A stretch of 64,000 nucleotides of DNA from Cryptomeria japonica. Lineage: Eukaryota > Streptophyta > Pinopsida > Cupressales > Cupressaceae. The notes below the pieces were generated by a model that saw only the letters and a list, made by a program, of their open reading frames with translations, did no database searches and was not told where the DNA came from. The translations under genes and the position numbers were made by a program. The DNA lies in contig NC_081408.1 of the NCBI RefSeq assembly GCF_030272615.1, positions 336,752,793-336,816,792 of the forward strand, given 5' to 3'. Numbering within the stretch: the first letter of the stretch is position 1; the number at the start of each line of letters is the position of its first letter. Below are positions 1-11,100 of the stretch, one piece after another.

Positions 1-478
1 CTTTGTGTTGATTTGCAGTTTCCAATTCCCTTTCCAAGATCTCTTTTTGTCTCATTAGTTCATTCGAGTCATTTTGAGTATGCATCAGATTTGTCTTCAA
101 CATATCATTTTCATAGCTAAGTCTTGTGTTCTCATTTGCTACATCACTTAGTCTTCTGGTCAATTCTTCTTCATTCCTCTTTCTGTCCTCAATCTCTTTG
201 CAGAATCTCATAGTCATATCCTGCATTTCATTTTTTGTTGTCATGATCTCTTGTTTCAATTTGCTCATCATATCATTTAATGATTCCTTTTCATCATTTT
301 CATTTTGCAATTTTTCACAAAGTTCTCTTCTCTTGTTTCTTGTAACAGTAAGATTTTCTTGAAGTGCCTGAATAATGTCTTGAGTTGCTTTTAAATCATC
401 TTCTAATTTGATATTTTTCAACTTCTCCGCATCATATTCAGTAAGAGCTCCTTCAAGTTGCTTCATCAGATTTTCCAT
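1..478 (-). CDS. Coiled-coil leader ORF of a copia-type LTR element (partial, runs off left edge)
   Basis: An uninterrupted minus-strand frame of about 159 codons starts at the ATG whose complement is at 476-478 and is still open at the window edge. It begins MENLMKQLEGALTEYDAEKL and is rich in E, K, N, L and M with heptad-like spacing, as expected for a long coiled coil. There is no cysteine knuckle or catalytic motif in the visible part. It starts about 57 bases after the primer-binding site, so it is the first ORF of the element whose LTR is at 550-1525. The frame stays open upstream of the ATG through the primer-binding site, so the true start could be earlier. The position suggests a gag-like or accessory structural protein, but the usual copia gag N-terminus is not recognisable. 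I am confident it belongs to the element, and not confident of its function. Confidence 0.6.
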   Translation of the reverse strand, partial: MENLMKQLEGALTEYDAEKLKNIKLEDDLKATQDIIQALQENLTVTRNKRRELCEKLQNENDEKESLNDMMSKLKQEIMTTKNEMQDMTMRFCKEIEDRKRNEEELTRRLSDVANENTRLSYENDMLKTNLMHTQNDSNELMRQKEILERELETANQHK

Positions 479-534
479 CTTTACCGGTGTCAAGATCTTC
501 CTCAAGCTGTTAGGCTTCTGAAAATAGAGGACCA

Positions 535-547
535 GGCTTTGATACCA
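535..547 (-). promoter_or_regulatory. tRNA-Met primer-binding site of the minus-strand copia-type element
   Basis: Read on the minus strand this is TGGTATCAAAGCC, the usual plant initiator-tRNA-Met complement. It lies two bases inside the LTR end at 550 and fixes the element's orientation. Confidence 0.8.
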
Positions 548-1074
548 ATTGTTAGGGTTCCCACAGATACTGAGAGGGGGGGGTGAATCAGTATCTGACC
601 GGTAATAAAATTTTGTTAAAACTAAATATGCAGAATATAAAGTAACAATATACCGGTATGCAAGAATTAATGCAAATAATAAAATCAAAAGCATCCACAT
701 GAAAAGAACACCATAACACAAGATGTTTAACGAGGAAACCCGGTGTGGGAAAAACCTCGGTGGGATTTGTGACCCACAATATTCACTTACTGGCCAATAA
801 GAGAATATTACTTACAATAGGGGCTTGCACATGCAGGAAGGCCAACTGCCTAGAGCTCACTGATCAACAAGAAGTCACACTGACTTACAAAGAGGATTTA
901 CACAAATCCAATATTCTGTACTGTTTTACAATAGCATCTTCAATGCCAGATTCAGTACCGGTTCTTGCTTTGTTCTTTACATATACCCTTGACCTACAAT
1001 TCGCACATTAGGTCTACCTTATAATTTTATTTTTTTCATTCTCTCCATAGCCTACAAATGCCTACAATGATCTC

Positions 1075-1083
1075 TTTTATATA
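1075..1083 (-). promoter_or_regulatory. TATA box of the minus-strand LTR
   Basis: On the minus strand the sequence reads TATATAAAA. It lies between the 57-bp repeat block (upstream, U3) and the R/U5 part of the LTR, which is the expected place for the retrotransposon promoter. Confidence 0.6.
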
Positions 1084-1241
1084 CAAGAGTCATTTTACAA
1101 TTTGCCAAGTCGGCTTACAATGATAAACAAAATATTACATATCAAAAATCATGTTGGCCTCTGTGTCGGTATACATATTTCCTTCTGTGCTGGTGCAGGT
1201 GTAGATTGATTTTGTTGATGTCGGTGCACTGTTTTGTTTGA

Positions 1242-1469
1242 GTAATGCTTTTCCGGTATAGTGTCTTGCCGGTGCCATAGGATTGCAAGGTTACATGTGT
1301 AATTCTTTGCCGGTATAATGTCTTGCCAGTGCCATAGGATTGCAAGGTTGCTTGTGTAATGCTTTGCCGGTATAATGTCTTGTCGGTGCCATAGGATTGC
1401 AAGGTTGCCTGTGTAATGCTTTGCCGGTATAATGTCTTGCCAGTGCCATAGGATTGCAAGGTTGCCATC
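1242..1469 (-). repeat. Four tandem 57-bp repeats in LTR U3
   Basis: Units start at 1242, 1299, 1356 and 1413, exactly 57 bp apart, and differ by a few substitutions each. Each contains GCCGGTATAATGTCTTGCC and CCATAGGATTGCAAGG. The period is divisible by three, which is why two long overlapping minus-strand ORFs appear here; these are artefacts. The block sits about 160-390 bp upstream of the LTR TATA motif, where enhancer repeats are common. Confidence 0.9.
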
Positions 1470-2589
1470 AATGACAAAACCTTCAATCACACACAATGTC
1501 TCATTGGAGTGTCCATATGCCAACAGAGTCCCGGCAACAAGGCCTAATTAGGTACCCAAATACAATGAAATCTCTATGAACTAGAGAAATAGAGAAAACC
1601 ACATGGGAACAAAACTCTACTCCAAAAAGAGATGAAAAAGAATATCACTGAAGCATGAAGACCCTGCAAACTCTGTCGAAGAATAACTGCTGATCTGAAG
1701 AACATCCACTGAAGTAGAACATGACCAAGTAGAGAAGACTATAATCTACATGAGTGCCCTCAAATGACACTACTTGAATCAAGAGGCGAACAAGGCAAAA
1801 CAACTGAAATCAAAGATATAGATGGCATGAGAAACCAAAGCTTGAAGAGCTGATCAATCGAACCATGGAAGTATTAGAACCAACAGGATAAACCTCCCCA
1901 TAATGCGGAAGTGGGAGAGGGACAGGAACACTGAAAATGACAACCAAAAACAACTGCAGGATGAAGAACCAAGAACATCAAAGGTGTTGAGACACATCAT
2001 CATGAGGTGAATGTCGTGGAAAGAACACTCACTTGACAAAGGAAGATGGCAAACAACAGGCAAACATCAACCCCCTCATGGCACTTGATAAACAGTGCAT
2101 GTACAACAAGACACAAGATATGCAAGATTCCAAGTAAACAATGCAGGATGGCACTTTATCTCAGTGTGTTTGCATAATTACAAGCTACAATGATAAGAAG
2201 ACTGGAAATAGAAACGAGAATCAAAATAGAGACACCCTACTCAGAAAAGAGATCCCAGGACTTGAAACAACCACGATATCCACCAAAGTGCTGAAAAGCA
2301 AAAAACTGAGTAAAATATGCATGGAGCAGAATCTGGATATAAAACCCATATTTCTAGAAAGTACACAGCACAAGCTTTCTGAAAATATAAAGTTTTTGAA
2401 AAACAGAGTTTGGATGCTCATTCTACGTCTCTCGGAGTGCAAAAAAGAGACCTCACTTTGCACAGTCAAATAGCAAAATTGGAAAAAATTACCAACACCA
2501 TGAGGTCGACCTCGGAACTAGTTTTCCAATGCCTATTCGTTTTCAAAAAAACAACTCCGTATGCCCAAGATAGGGCCAAAAAACCAAAC

Positions 2590-3070
2590 CCCCCCTGAAA
2601 AAGCCAAAAAAGGGGGTCTGGTTGCCTGTTGGTGGTCCAGTGGCCAGGGAGTGGAGCTCTGGTGGTGCACCGGTGGCGGCCGGGTGGCAGGGCGGTGGTC
2701 GGGTGGCGGGCCGATGGCGGAGCGGTGGCCGGCGGGCCAGGCGGAGATTTCCCAGCGGCAAAGGAGGCCAGGCTGGGCGAAGCTCGGCCGGGGAGAGGAG
2801 TTGCAGGTGGCGGTCGGCGAGCGAAGTGGTGGCTGGCGGGGAGCTAAGCGGGGAGCTGACGGAGGGCTAGGGCAGAGCACGATCGGGGAGAGGAGTTGCG
2901 GGCGGCGGTCGGCGAGCAGAGCGGCGACCAGAGGAACATGCAGCAGTCGGCGAGGAGCTGAGCGGTCGGCGAGAGCGGGCAGCTGGGGACCAAGCAGCGG
3001 CTGGCGGGAGCGGAAGCCGGGGACCGGAAAAGAATGCCAGAAAGGGCTGCCGGCGGGGGCCGTATAGGCT
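2590..3070. other. GC-rich low-complexity island inside the minus-strand non-autonomous element
   Basis: This stretch of about 480 bp is dominated by GGCGG, CGGTCGG and GGAGAGG words in an otherwise AT-rich window. It is absent from the sister copy, where the matching point is near 6600-6640. It contains an internal repeat: the segment from 2791 recurs at 2886 (offset 95), both starting GGGAGAGGAG and running into GGCGGTCGGCGAGC. Lack of stop codons in GC-rich DNA gives long frames on both strands (2533-3183 minus, 2561-3067 plus). They are mutually overlapping, proline/arginine/glycine-rich and without domains, so I do not call them genes. Confidence 0.7.
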
Positions 3071-3510
3071 GGACTGACAGGTCTGTCAATCCAGTACCCA
3101 GCGGTACCCCCAAACCCCAAAAAAAAACTTCCAAAAATTTTTTTTCTTAAAAAGAAACAAACCCCCCCCCTTTTTTTTTTCAATAAATTTTTTTTAAAAA
3201 CAAATTTCGGCCTGCATGCCGTAAAAAGGCAAATTTTTTATTTTTTTGAAATTTTTTTCTCGATATGCGTGCCAAGGTCGTACGACCTGGATCTAAGAAA
3301 AAAATGCTCCCAGAGGCTCAGGAACCAAAATAGGTCAAATTTTATATGACCATAGGGGTTTTCGGGCCTTGTGAGCATGATGGTGAGGTCCGTTTAGGCC
3401 CAAAGTGCTCAGAGAAAAATCTCAAACCCTAGGTACATAAAAAATTCCTGAAACCCTAGATCTACTTCCAAAGCAAAAATTCTCAAAACAAGAACAGGCA
3501 GCTGCAGATC

Positions 3511-3525
3511 CAAGCTCTAATACCA
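3511..3525 (-). promoter_or_regulatory. Primer-binding site of the minus-strand non-autonomous element
   Basis: The minus strand reads TGGTATTAGAGCTTG, a one-base variant of the tRNA-Met complement TGGTATCAGAGC. It directly abuts the LTR that begins at 3526. Confidence 0.7.
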
Positions 3526-3881
3526 TATAGGAGTTGAGAAAATACAACACCACAGGAGCCTAAAGATCTTCTGCAAGCCGAATAACCTGTTACAAGGAGA
3601 AGCAATGAAGCAAAATCTGAAGAACATACAAAACACAAAGAATATGGTCAAAAAGAGAGAGCTCAATATTCACAAAAATATGTAATGTGATTCTTACAAT
3701 GAAAAGAAAGAACTCAACCTTTAATAGGTCAAGAAACCCTAAAAAGGGAAAACCTAGGTTTGCACATAATAATTAATTATATGCACCTAAAGTTAGCTTA
3801 AGTGTAAAAGAGATAAAGTGAACTTAAATAATTAAACAAAGAATGTTTAATTAATCAAGTAAATACTCGAATACTCTAACA
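3526..3881 (-). mobile_element. 5' LTR (356 bp) of the minus-strand non-autonomous element
   Basis: On the minus strand it begins TGTTAGAGTATTCGAG, matching the TGTTAGAG start of the sister LTRs at 5733 and 7820, and ends CTCAACTCCTATA, where the sister ends CTCAACTTCTTCA. The terminal CA has decayed to TA. The next five bases on the plus strand, ATTAC (3882-3886), are the predicted target duplication. Confidence 0.75.
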
Positions 3882-5727
3882 ATTACTTGTGTTGGGTGGT
3901 TGAGTTCTAATTAACTCTTACCTACCCTTGCATCTCATTAGGCCAAATGTCGTTATTGTGTCCTCTGATGCCTATATATGTAGGCTTATGTACGTTTTAT
4001 GATGATTGATCTATTTGCATTTTGAAGATAATACAATTTGTTCTTGTCTCTATTGTTCTCTCTTGCTTGTGCTATTCAATTGACCTCTAGATATTTGGTC
4101 GCTAGTCAGTTTTTACAAAAATCACCATCTTACCAGATATAAAATGTTCAAACAAATGCATATCAATTGACATCTCTTGCCAATGAGTCATATTTGCTCA
4201 CACTTAATTATTGTGCATCACAACTGTGAATTACCTTGAGAATGCTAGTGGTAGTCAGGATAACCTTTCAAAACTCTTTGTTCGAGTTCACTATGAATTC
4301 ATATTCTTGTCAATAAACCCATTATTAATGTGTTTGTCTTTCTCATCACCATGGTCATTATCATAATATCTCCTTTAACCTCATTTTTGTCTTACCTTTT
4401 TGCATGATGTCTTCCAACACATGAAGTCAATGTCATATCAACATAATTTTTGAAACACTGTTGTCGTTGCACCAAAAGATCGACCTATTAAAGCTTGATA
4501 CAATCATGATATTGAATGAATCCATGGGAGGTAGTTAATCCATGTCGCAAAATTGAGTGCTACACTGCACAACACCAAAAGACCAAAGGCACACACCTTG
4601 AAACAATCCCTCCCCTAGTGCAAGGGAGGTGTTTAAACCTATGACGTAGGCTTTGATATTACTTGTTAGAAACACAATTGTTGTTGCAACTAAATATTGA
4701 CTTCTTAATGCTTGATACAACCATGAGACTTAATGAATCCATGGAAGGTGATTAAGCCATGTTGAAAACCCAAGTGCTATGCTACACATCACAAGGAGAC
4801 CAAGGGTGCACACCTTGCAACACATAACTATTATTTAATTTAGGCATTTGATCTATGATGATTAGTCTTCTTGTTGTCATTGACTTTCATACTCATTTTG
4901 TTGTCTTTGTTGTTTCCATATTCACCTTAACAAGGCTACCTTATTCTTTGAATGCTATTTCTCAATGTCCTTACATCCATTATGACTATCAATTAGCTAT
5001 ATTCTTTATATTGTGTATTGGATCTATTGTCATGTCTTTGGTGATTCTATCATAGTCAATCTCTCCTAGATCACTTTTTCTTAACAAATTTTTCCCATGC
5101 ATCATTGTATCTTGATCGTGAAATTGTCTTTATTGTCATAAGCATTTTCATTTATTTTTCCTCTACATTGATTCATTCATATAGGATTCTAAGGAGCACT
5201 ATAAACATGTTTCTTTTCCTATTTTCCATATCATTGTAGCCTCAATACATTTCTTTACTCACTAATTCTACAAAACTATCATAACATTGGGGGTGGTTGT
5301 AGACACATGAACACCAATATTAGGGAATCAATAGCATAAGACCTTTCAATTAAAGTAACACAAAAAATCAAGCTCTATTGCTTAGAAAAATTATATATAT
5401 GGACATTTGGGATTCAATAAGAATTACAACATGCTTACTAGTTTCTTCTATGAATGCATAGAAAAGTAGTGCTAAGAACTCAATTGACAAAGACATAAGA
5501 ATGTGAAACAACCTCAAAGGAGACTCTTGATGCTTGATATGTTGTGTATTATATCCTTTTATAACAACCTAAAGTAAAAGAAGGTCAAAACACATTATGT
5601 TCTTTCCTTTTGTCTCCCACACCCATAATGGTAAATGATCTAAGAAACATGTCCTCTTTTGACTCTTTCAACCTTCCTTTTGAACTAAGAATCACTCAAC
5701 TACATATTAGAGCCTTCAAGAAGTCAG
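3882..5727. other. Unclassified repeat-derived spacer
   Basis: No gene is recognisable. 3890-4100 resembles the R/U5 end of an LTR (TATATATG near 3974, then an AATACAATTTG stretch) but has no partner. 4455-4823 holds a diverged direct duplication (separate entry). The rest is AT-rich with scattered short ORFs that lack family motifs. Confidence 0.5.
4455..4823. repeat. Diverged direct repeat, two units about 215 bp apart
   Basis: 4455-4604 and 4671-4823 align along their length. Shared words include GCTTGATACAA, AATGAATCCATGG, AAGTGCTA and GCACACACCTTG or GTGCACACCTTG. The divergence is substantial, so the duplication is old. No coding or terminal features were seen. Confidence 0.6.
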
Positions 5728-5732
5728 GCAAC

Positions 5733-6081
5733 TGTTAGAGTTATCTTGTATTAGCTAATAATTATTTATTTAATTATTAGTCTATTAAACTCTACACTTA
5801 AGCTAAACTTAGGCATTTAATAAATATTGTAGGTATTTAATAATTATTCTAATTATTAAATACACATTATCCCTTTAGGGTTTCTTTAGGATTTCTATTA
5901 TCCTTTTATAAGGATTGTATTGTACTTGTTAATGCAAATTGATTCCCTTTCTAAACGATAATTTTCTTCTTCAGAGCATTTATGCTTTTTTGCTTTATGT
6001 GCTTCCATTCTTCTCTTGTGACAGGTATTTGCATGCAGGTGCTCTTGGGATCTCTGAAGTTGTATTTCCTCAACTTCTTCA
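5733..6081 (+). mobile_element. 5' LTR of the complete non-autonomous element (349 bp)
   Basis: It starts TGTTAGAGTTATCTTG and ends CTCAACTTCTTCA, immediately followed by TGGTATCAAAGCC. A TATA-like TTTTATAAGG lies near 5903. It matches 7820-8136 closely. Confidence 0.9.
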
Positions 6082-6094
6082 TGGTATCAAAGCC
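6082..6094 (+). promoter_or_regulatory. tRNA-Met primer-binding site
   Basis: TGGTATCAAAGCC directly follows the CA end of the 5' LTR, as in plant retrotransposons primed by initiator tRNA-Met. Confidence 0.85.
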
Positions 6095-7810
6095 TACATC
6101 TGTTGCTACTTGTTCCTAATTTTTCAGAAGATTTTTTGGAGGAGGGTTTCAAGTTTTTTCAGAATTTTTTTATTGGATTTGGGGTAGCTATTTTGTTTCT
6201 AATCATTTTGGGCTCAAACGGACCTCACTGTTGAGCAAAGAACGCCCCAAAACCCCCATTTCCATATAAAATTTGTCAAATTTGGGTTTTGAAATTTTTT
6301 CTTTGGTTTTGCCTTTTTTTTTGCATGAATTTCGAGAAATTTGTCAAAAAAGTTATTAAAAAAATCAGAGCAGTTTGGGCCAAAACAAACCTCACTGTTG
6401 GCTTCCGAAGGGCGTTTCCATTCATTTTGATATATAATTTGACCTATTTCGGTGACAAGTGCATTTGGACCATGATTTTTTCATTGGCACACTTTACGAG
6501 GCACAAAAATCCGTACGGTTGTACCTTCAAATGCGTCAGAAATTTTTCATCAAAAATAAAATAAAATAAATTTTTTAAATTTTTTTTTTTTTACCCTTTT
6601 TATGCACAAAAAGAGGGGTTTTTTTTTTCTTTTGGTCATATCTTGGGCATACAAAGTTGTTTTTTCAAAAACAAATAGGCGTCGGAAAGCTGGTTCCGAG
6701 CCGGACCTCATCATGTTGGTAATTTTTTCCAATTTTTCTATTTGACTATGTTTTTTTTCAGTCAAAGTGGGGTCTCTTTTTTGCACTCCGGGAGCCATAG
6801 AATGAGCATCCGAACTTTGTTTTTTGAAAAATTTATATCGTTGGAAAGCTTGTTCTGTGCACTTTCCAGCCATATGAGTTTTATTTCTAAATTCTGCTCC
6901 ATGCATATTTTATTTAGTTTTTTTCTTTTCAGCACTCTGGTGGATATCTTGGTTGTTTCAGGTCCTAGGATCTCTTCTCTGGATAGGATGTCTCTATTTT
7001 GGTTCTCATTTCTATTTCCAGTCTTCTTATCATTGTAGCTTGTATTTATGCAAATGCACTGAGATAAAGTGCCATCATGCATTGTTTACTTGGGATCTTG
7101 CACATCTTGTGCCTTATTGTACATGCACTACTTATAAAGTGCCATGTGGGGTTGATGTTTGCCTTTTGTTTCCCATCTACCTTTGTCCAGTGAGTGTTCC
7201 TTCCACGACATTCTCCTCATGATGTGTGTCAAGTGAGAGTTCCTTCCACGACACTATGTACTTTCTCAGCACCTTCGATGTTCCTGGTTATTTGTCATGC
7301 AACTTTTGTTGGTCGTTCTTTTCAGTGTACCTGTCCCTCTCCCTCTTTAGCATTATGGGGAGGTTTGTCCTGTTGGTTCTAATGCTTCCTTGGTTCGATT
7401 GATCAGCTCTTCAGGCTTTGGTGTCTCATTCCATCTATATCGTTGAGTTCATTTGTTTGCCTTTGTTTTCCATCTGATTCGAGTAGTGTCATTTGAGGGT
7501 ACTCATATAGATTATTGTCTTCTCTACCTAGTCATGTTCTATTTCAATGGAGGTTCTTCAGATCGGCAGTTACTCTTCGATAATGTTTGCAGTAATTTCC
7601 TGCTTCAGTGGTGTTCTTCTTGCTTTTCCATCTCTTTTTGGAGTAGAGTTTTTTCCCACGTGGTTTTCTCTATTTCTCCAATTCATAGAGATTTGGTTGT
7701 GATTGGGTACCTCATCAGGCCTTGTTGCCGGGACCCAAATTTGCCTTCATCATGTAGTTGCATTTTTTGCTTCATGCATTTAGTTTTTAGCTACTCCCTA
7801 AGTTCATCTT

Positions 7811-7819
7811 AAGGGGGGG
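7811..7819 (+). promoter_or_regulatory. Polypurine tract
   Basis: AAGGGGGGG lies immediately before the TGTTAG start of the 3' LTR, where plus-strand DNA synthesis would be primed. Confidence 0.85.
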
Positions 7820-8136
7820 TGTTAGAGTTATCTTGTATTAGCTAATAATTATTTATTTAATTATTAGTCTATTAAACTCTACGCTTAAGCTAAACTTAGG
7901 CATTTAATAAATATTGTAGGTTTATCCCTTAAGGGTTTCTTTAGGGTTGCTATTATCCTTTTATAAGGATTGTATTGTACTTGTTAATTCAAATTGATTC
8001 CCTTTCTGAATGATAATTTTCTTCTTTAGAGCATTTATGCTTTTTTGCTTTATGTGCCTCCATTCTTCTCTTGTGACAAGTATTTGCATGCAGGTGTTCT
8101 TAGGATCTCTGAAGTTGTATTTCCTCAACTTCTTCA
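7820..8136 (+). mobile_element. 3' LTR of the complete non-autonomous element (317 bp)
   Basis: Same ends as the 5' LTR. It is followed by GCAAC at 8137-8141, the second half of the target duplication. It is about 32 bp shorter than the 5' LTR because of one AT-rich indel. Confidence 0.9.
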
Positions 8137-8141
8137 GCAAC

Positions 8142-11100
8142 CACCATAGCTTTTGTTCAACTACTGAAAGATAATACAAAAGAAAATAGAAACCCTAGGT
8201 AAACTAAGTCAAAGTGTCTTGCCTTTTCCTTTACAAATCATTTTCCTCCCTTTTCCAATCATGTGTTTTAGCTCCTTAAAAAATTCAAACCTCAACCTTT
8301 TACTAAGCCCATGCAAAGAAAGAAATGAGAAAAACATACAAAAATCTAAAACCCTAAGCTCTTAACCAAGACTAATTTAATTAAGCTTTAAGAAAACCCC
8401 ATCATGAGCATACCAAAATTGAGGCTTACTATTAATTATGATAAAATAAAACAAAAAAGAACCCATACGAGTATGAAATACAAAAAATGGGCAACTAGAA
8501 ATATGACAAGATAAAACAAAAATGGACTCATATTAGTATGAAATACAAAAAGGGGTAAGAATAACATACCTCTTCTTACCCTTTTTCCCATTAGATATCA
8601 CAAATTATTTATCAGGTTATCCTATATAAGAAAAGGAAATTAATCAAATTTAGGAGAATTAAATATAAAAGGGAGAACTTTTTTTGATAGCCCTAAAACC
8701 TCCTTGAACAAGATAACATGTTTTCTCTTCACTTAGAAACTTTCTCAATAGTTTTTCCACAATCCTTGCCTAGATATAATTTTCAATGAACAAAATAAAG
8801 CAAATGGAATCTTGAGATATCTTACATGTTTGAAAAGGCCACCCCATTTCAACCTCCTTTAGTCACCTAGTCTAGGGGGTGATATTTCTAACCCAAAATA
8901 ATAAATTTATGAAAGGTAATTTTAGATTCCAATGCATCGCTTGACGAAAATCAAATCCATTTTGTAGTTTTTCAATGTTTTGATCTTCTAAAATAGGAAA
9001 CAAGGACATATCATAAACAAAATATTTTTCAATCAAGAATTATTTGTTTGGTAGATAAATTGCTTTGATATGGGGGTGTAGGAAATCATGCCTAAGTACA
9101 TGTTGAACATCCTCAACAACTCACAATAAGGTAACGAGCCAATGAGAAACCTTTCGTTTATATTATGGTTGGGTCTAATCTTCATGACTGAACCTCTCGT
9201 TGTTAGTTGTACCTATTAAAATCTAGTCAACTAGATTGAGAATTCATTAATGTGGCTACTCTAAGGTTTATAGGACTGTGATAGAAAGTATCACTCTCAT
9301 GATAATGTCCATTATTTATTGCATTTGGGAATAGCATTCGAGAATACTATCATTATTTTCCATTGCAGTTTGTGACCCATTAGTGTAAGCCTTGTGGACT
9401 TTTCCCTCTAGTGACTGCATTATGAGTTCTTTGATTGTTGTTGCACTTCTCTGTGACTGTAACTTGTACCTAAAGCTTTGGTAACTATGAAATAAAATTG
9501 CAGCAAACTTCTTATTAAGCTCTTGTTCAACCATTCACCTTATATGTTGCACTAAGCATTAAGACTTCTTTGTTATTCTCAAGGCCACTATTAAACTTTT
9601 ATGATTTCTAATATAAGATCTCTTATTGTTCCAAGATTTTAACAGAAGACATAATTTTTTGATGGCTTTTCCTTTAAGGTTTGAATCCTTTGATGCTTTA
9701 TGAATATCTCAATAAGCACACCTCTCCATTTTCCACATTGACCCCTATCTGTTATTCTTATCACTTGGTCAAATTATGCTTTTGACACTTATCATTTCAT
9801 ATATTATTCTAAGTGTCCCATTGCACTTTGCATGGACTATTTGTGAGCTCATTGAGTTGACAGTAATCTTGAAAACACTTTTACTCTATGTATTGTTTTC
9901 AAAAATATTGAAACGGTGATTGATTTTTGAAGCCTTAATTCTCTATCTGTTCTAATTGTCTTTGATAGAAGATTGCAGACTTCTAAGATTTTGTCCTTAG
10001 GAGAGTGATCACAATCTGTATTCTACAGTGAATGCTTATGCTGGTGGATTGGATAGTGAAATCAATGAAGCTTCTCTTTCATTGTTCTATGACTGCCCTT
10101 GGAAAGACTATTTCCTCTTGTGACTGCAGATCTTTTTGACAACAATTGTAAATGATAATTTCAAGGTTGTGTTTCTAATTTGATCCCCACTTAATCCACT
10201 TTGACAGTATGCTTTGGTGATTGTACCTTGCATCTTCTCTAGTAGATCATTCACTGTGAATATCAATTCTAAGATTGTTCTTGGATGTCTTAGGCCTTTC
10301 TTCATTATTCACTATGTATTGTATCTCATCTAATTATCATTGTTAAAGACAAAGAGATGGTTGCACTTTTGTTGTACTTACTGGTATGATGCTCTATCCT
10401 TGAAGATGCTATAAAACATTTAATGAGTTGGGCTCAACCCTTGTGGGAGCTGCATTTTACTCCACTCATGTTACATTGATGAATAACATTCTTACTTTTC
10501 ATGTATCTACACATGAAGCAAACAAGCTAGAGAAAAACAATGCATATATGATTCCTTATTAATGGATTGATCTGATGTTTGCCTCTTGAGTTTATATGTT
10601 GAGCTATCTGCTATGATGCACATGAGAGTTAGATGTATGCTTGTAGGTGCATGTGCAGGTAATGGATGATGACCCTTCATTTCTCTAACACCTATTTACT
10701 CAAATGCAGGTACTTAGGGCAGTGAGGAAGCAACCAATTGATTGCGAGTTGGTCAAGGGCTATAGATGACACCAGACAACAAAGAGAGGACTCGTCATTT
10801 AGGAAATGATGAGTCACCCTTCATTCTTTGCATTTACTTTATCTTTTTCCATTTGCAAGTATATATTTTACCCCTTATTTGCACCACCAGTTAGTCTCAC
10901 ATCTCGTGTGAGACACTATACAATCATTTTTAATAAAGATTACTCTTTTTCAAAAAAAATATATACTCTCATATTGTTCTAAATTTGAAAACATGGAAAT
11001 GTAACCTTATTTCCTCTTATCATGCACATGAATGTAATAATGGCAGAATAAAATGTACCTTTTTGTATGTTAAAACACTAAAGTTCTACCTGATTGAGCT

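Larger units (their letters stand above)
550..1525 (-). mobile_element. 5' LTR (976 bp) of a copia-type retrotransposon inserted into another element
   Basis: On the minus strand the LTR begins TGTTGGCATATGG and ends AACCCTAACA, with TG...CA termini next to a primer-binding site. It carries a TATA motif (1075-1083), and near its 3' end the GTTTTTCCC...GGGTTTCC block (about 727-765) typical of plant copia LTRs. The terminal stretch with CTGATTCACCCCCC resembles the fragment at 59790 and the solo LTR at 18780-20129. Four 57-bp repeats lie in its U3 part. The outer edge falls inside sequence homologous to the element at 5733-8136, so this is a nested insertion. The other LTR is outside the window. 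Confidence 0.8.
1526..3881 (-). mobile_element. Non-autonomous LTR element, minus strand, 5' part only
   Basis: On the minus strand the 5' LTR (3881 to 3526) is followed by a primer-binding site and a non-coding internal domain. From about 2580 down to 1526 this domain aligns well by eye with about 6640-7740 of the plus-strand element at 5733-8136. Shared blocks include the 'TTGCACTCC' region, the 'CTTCATCCTGCAG/GTTCCTGTCCCTCTC' region and GTTGCCGGGA. The homology stops abruptly at 1526, where the copia LTR starts, so the 3' half including the 3' LTR should lie left of the window. It differs from its sister by a GC-rich insert (2590-3070). No gag or pol motif is present. Confidence 0.8.
5733..8136 (+). 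mobile_element. Complete non-autonomous LTR retrotransposon (2.4 kb)
   Basis: The element has two LTRs (5733-6081 and 7820-8136), a primer-binding site abutting the 5' LTR (6082-6094), a purine tract (7811-7819) abutting the 3' LTR, and a perfect 5-bp target duplication GCAAC (5728-5732 and 8137-8141). The internal domain of 1738 bp has no gag, protease, integrase or reverse transcriptase motif. Its open frames are short and unlike known proteins. It must therefore have moved with proteins supplied by another element. The 5' LTR has about 32 bp of AT-rich sequence near 5830-5865 that the 3' LTR lacks. A second copy lies at 1526-3881 on the other strand. Size and structure fit a small LARD-like element. 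Confidence 0.92.

Noticed and set aside
1142-1523. Two overlapping repetitive ORFs (114 and 124 codons, minus)
   Set aside because: They are translations of the 57-bp LTR repeats, whose length is divisible by three.
2533-3183. 216-codon minus-strand ORF overlapping a 168-codon plus-strand ORF
   Set aside because: Both come from GC-rich low-complexity DNA where stops are rare. They overlap each other, lack domains, and the sister element lacks the region.
6742-7812. ORFs of 62-119 codons inside the plus-strand non-autonomous element
   Set aside because: They are not conserved as frames in the sister copy at 1526-3881, so the interior is judged non-coding.
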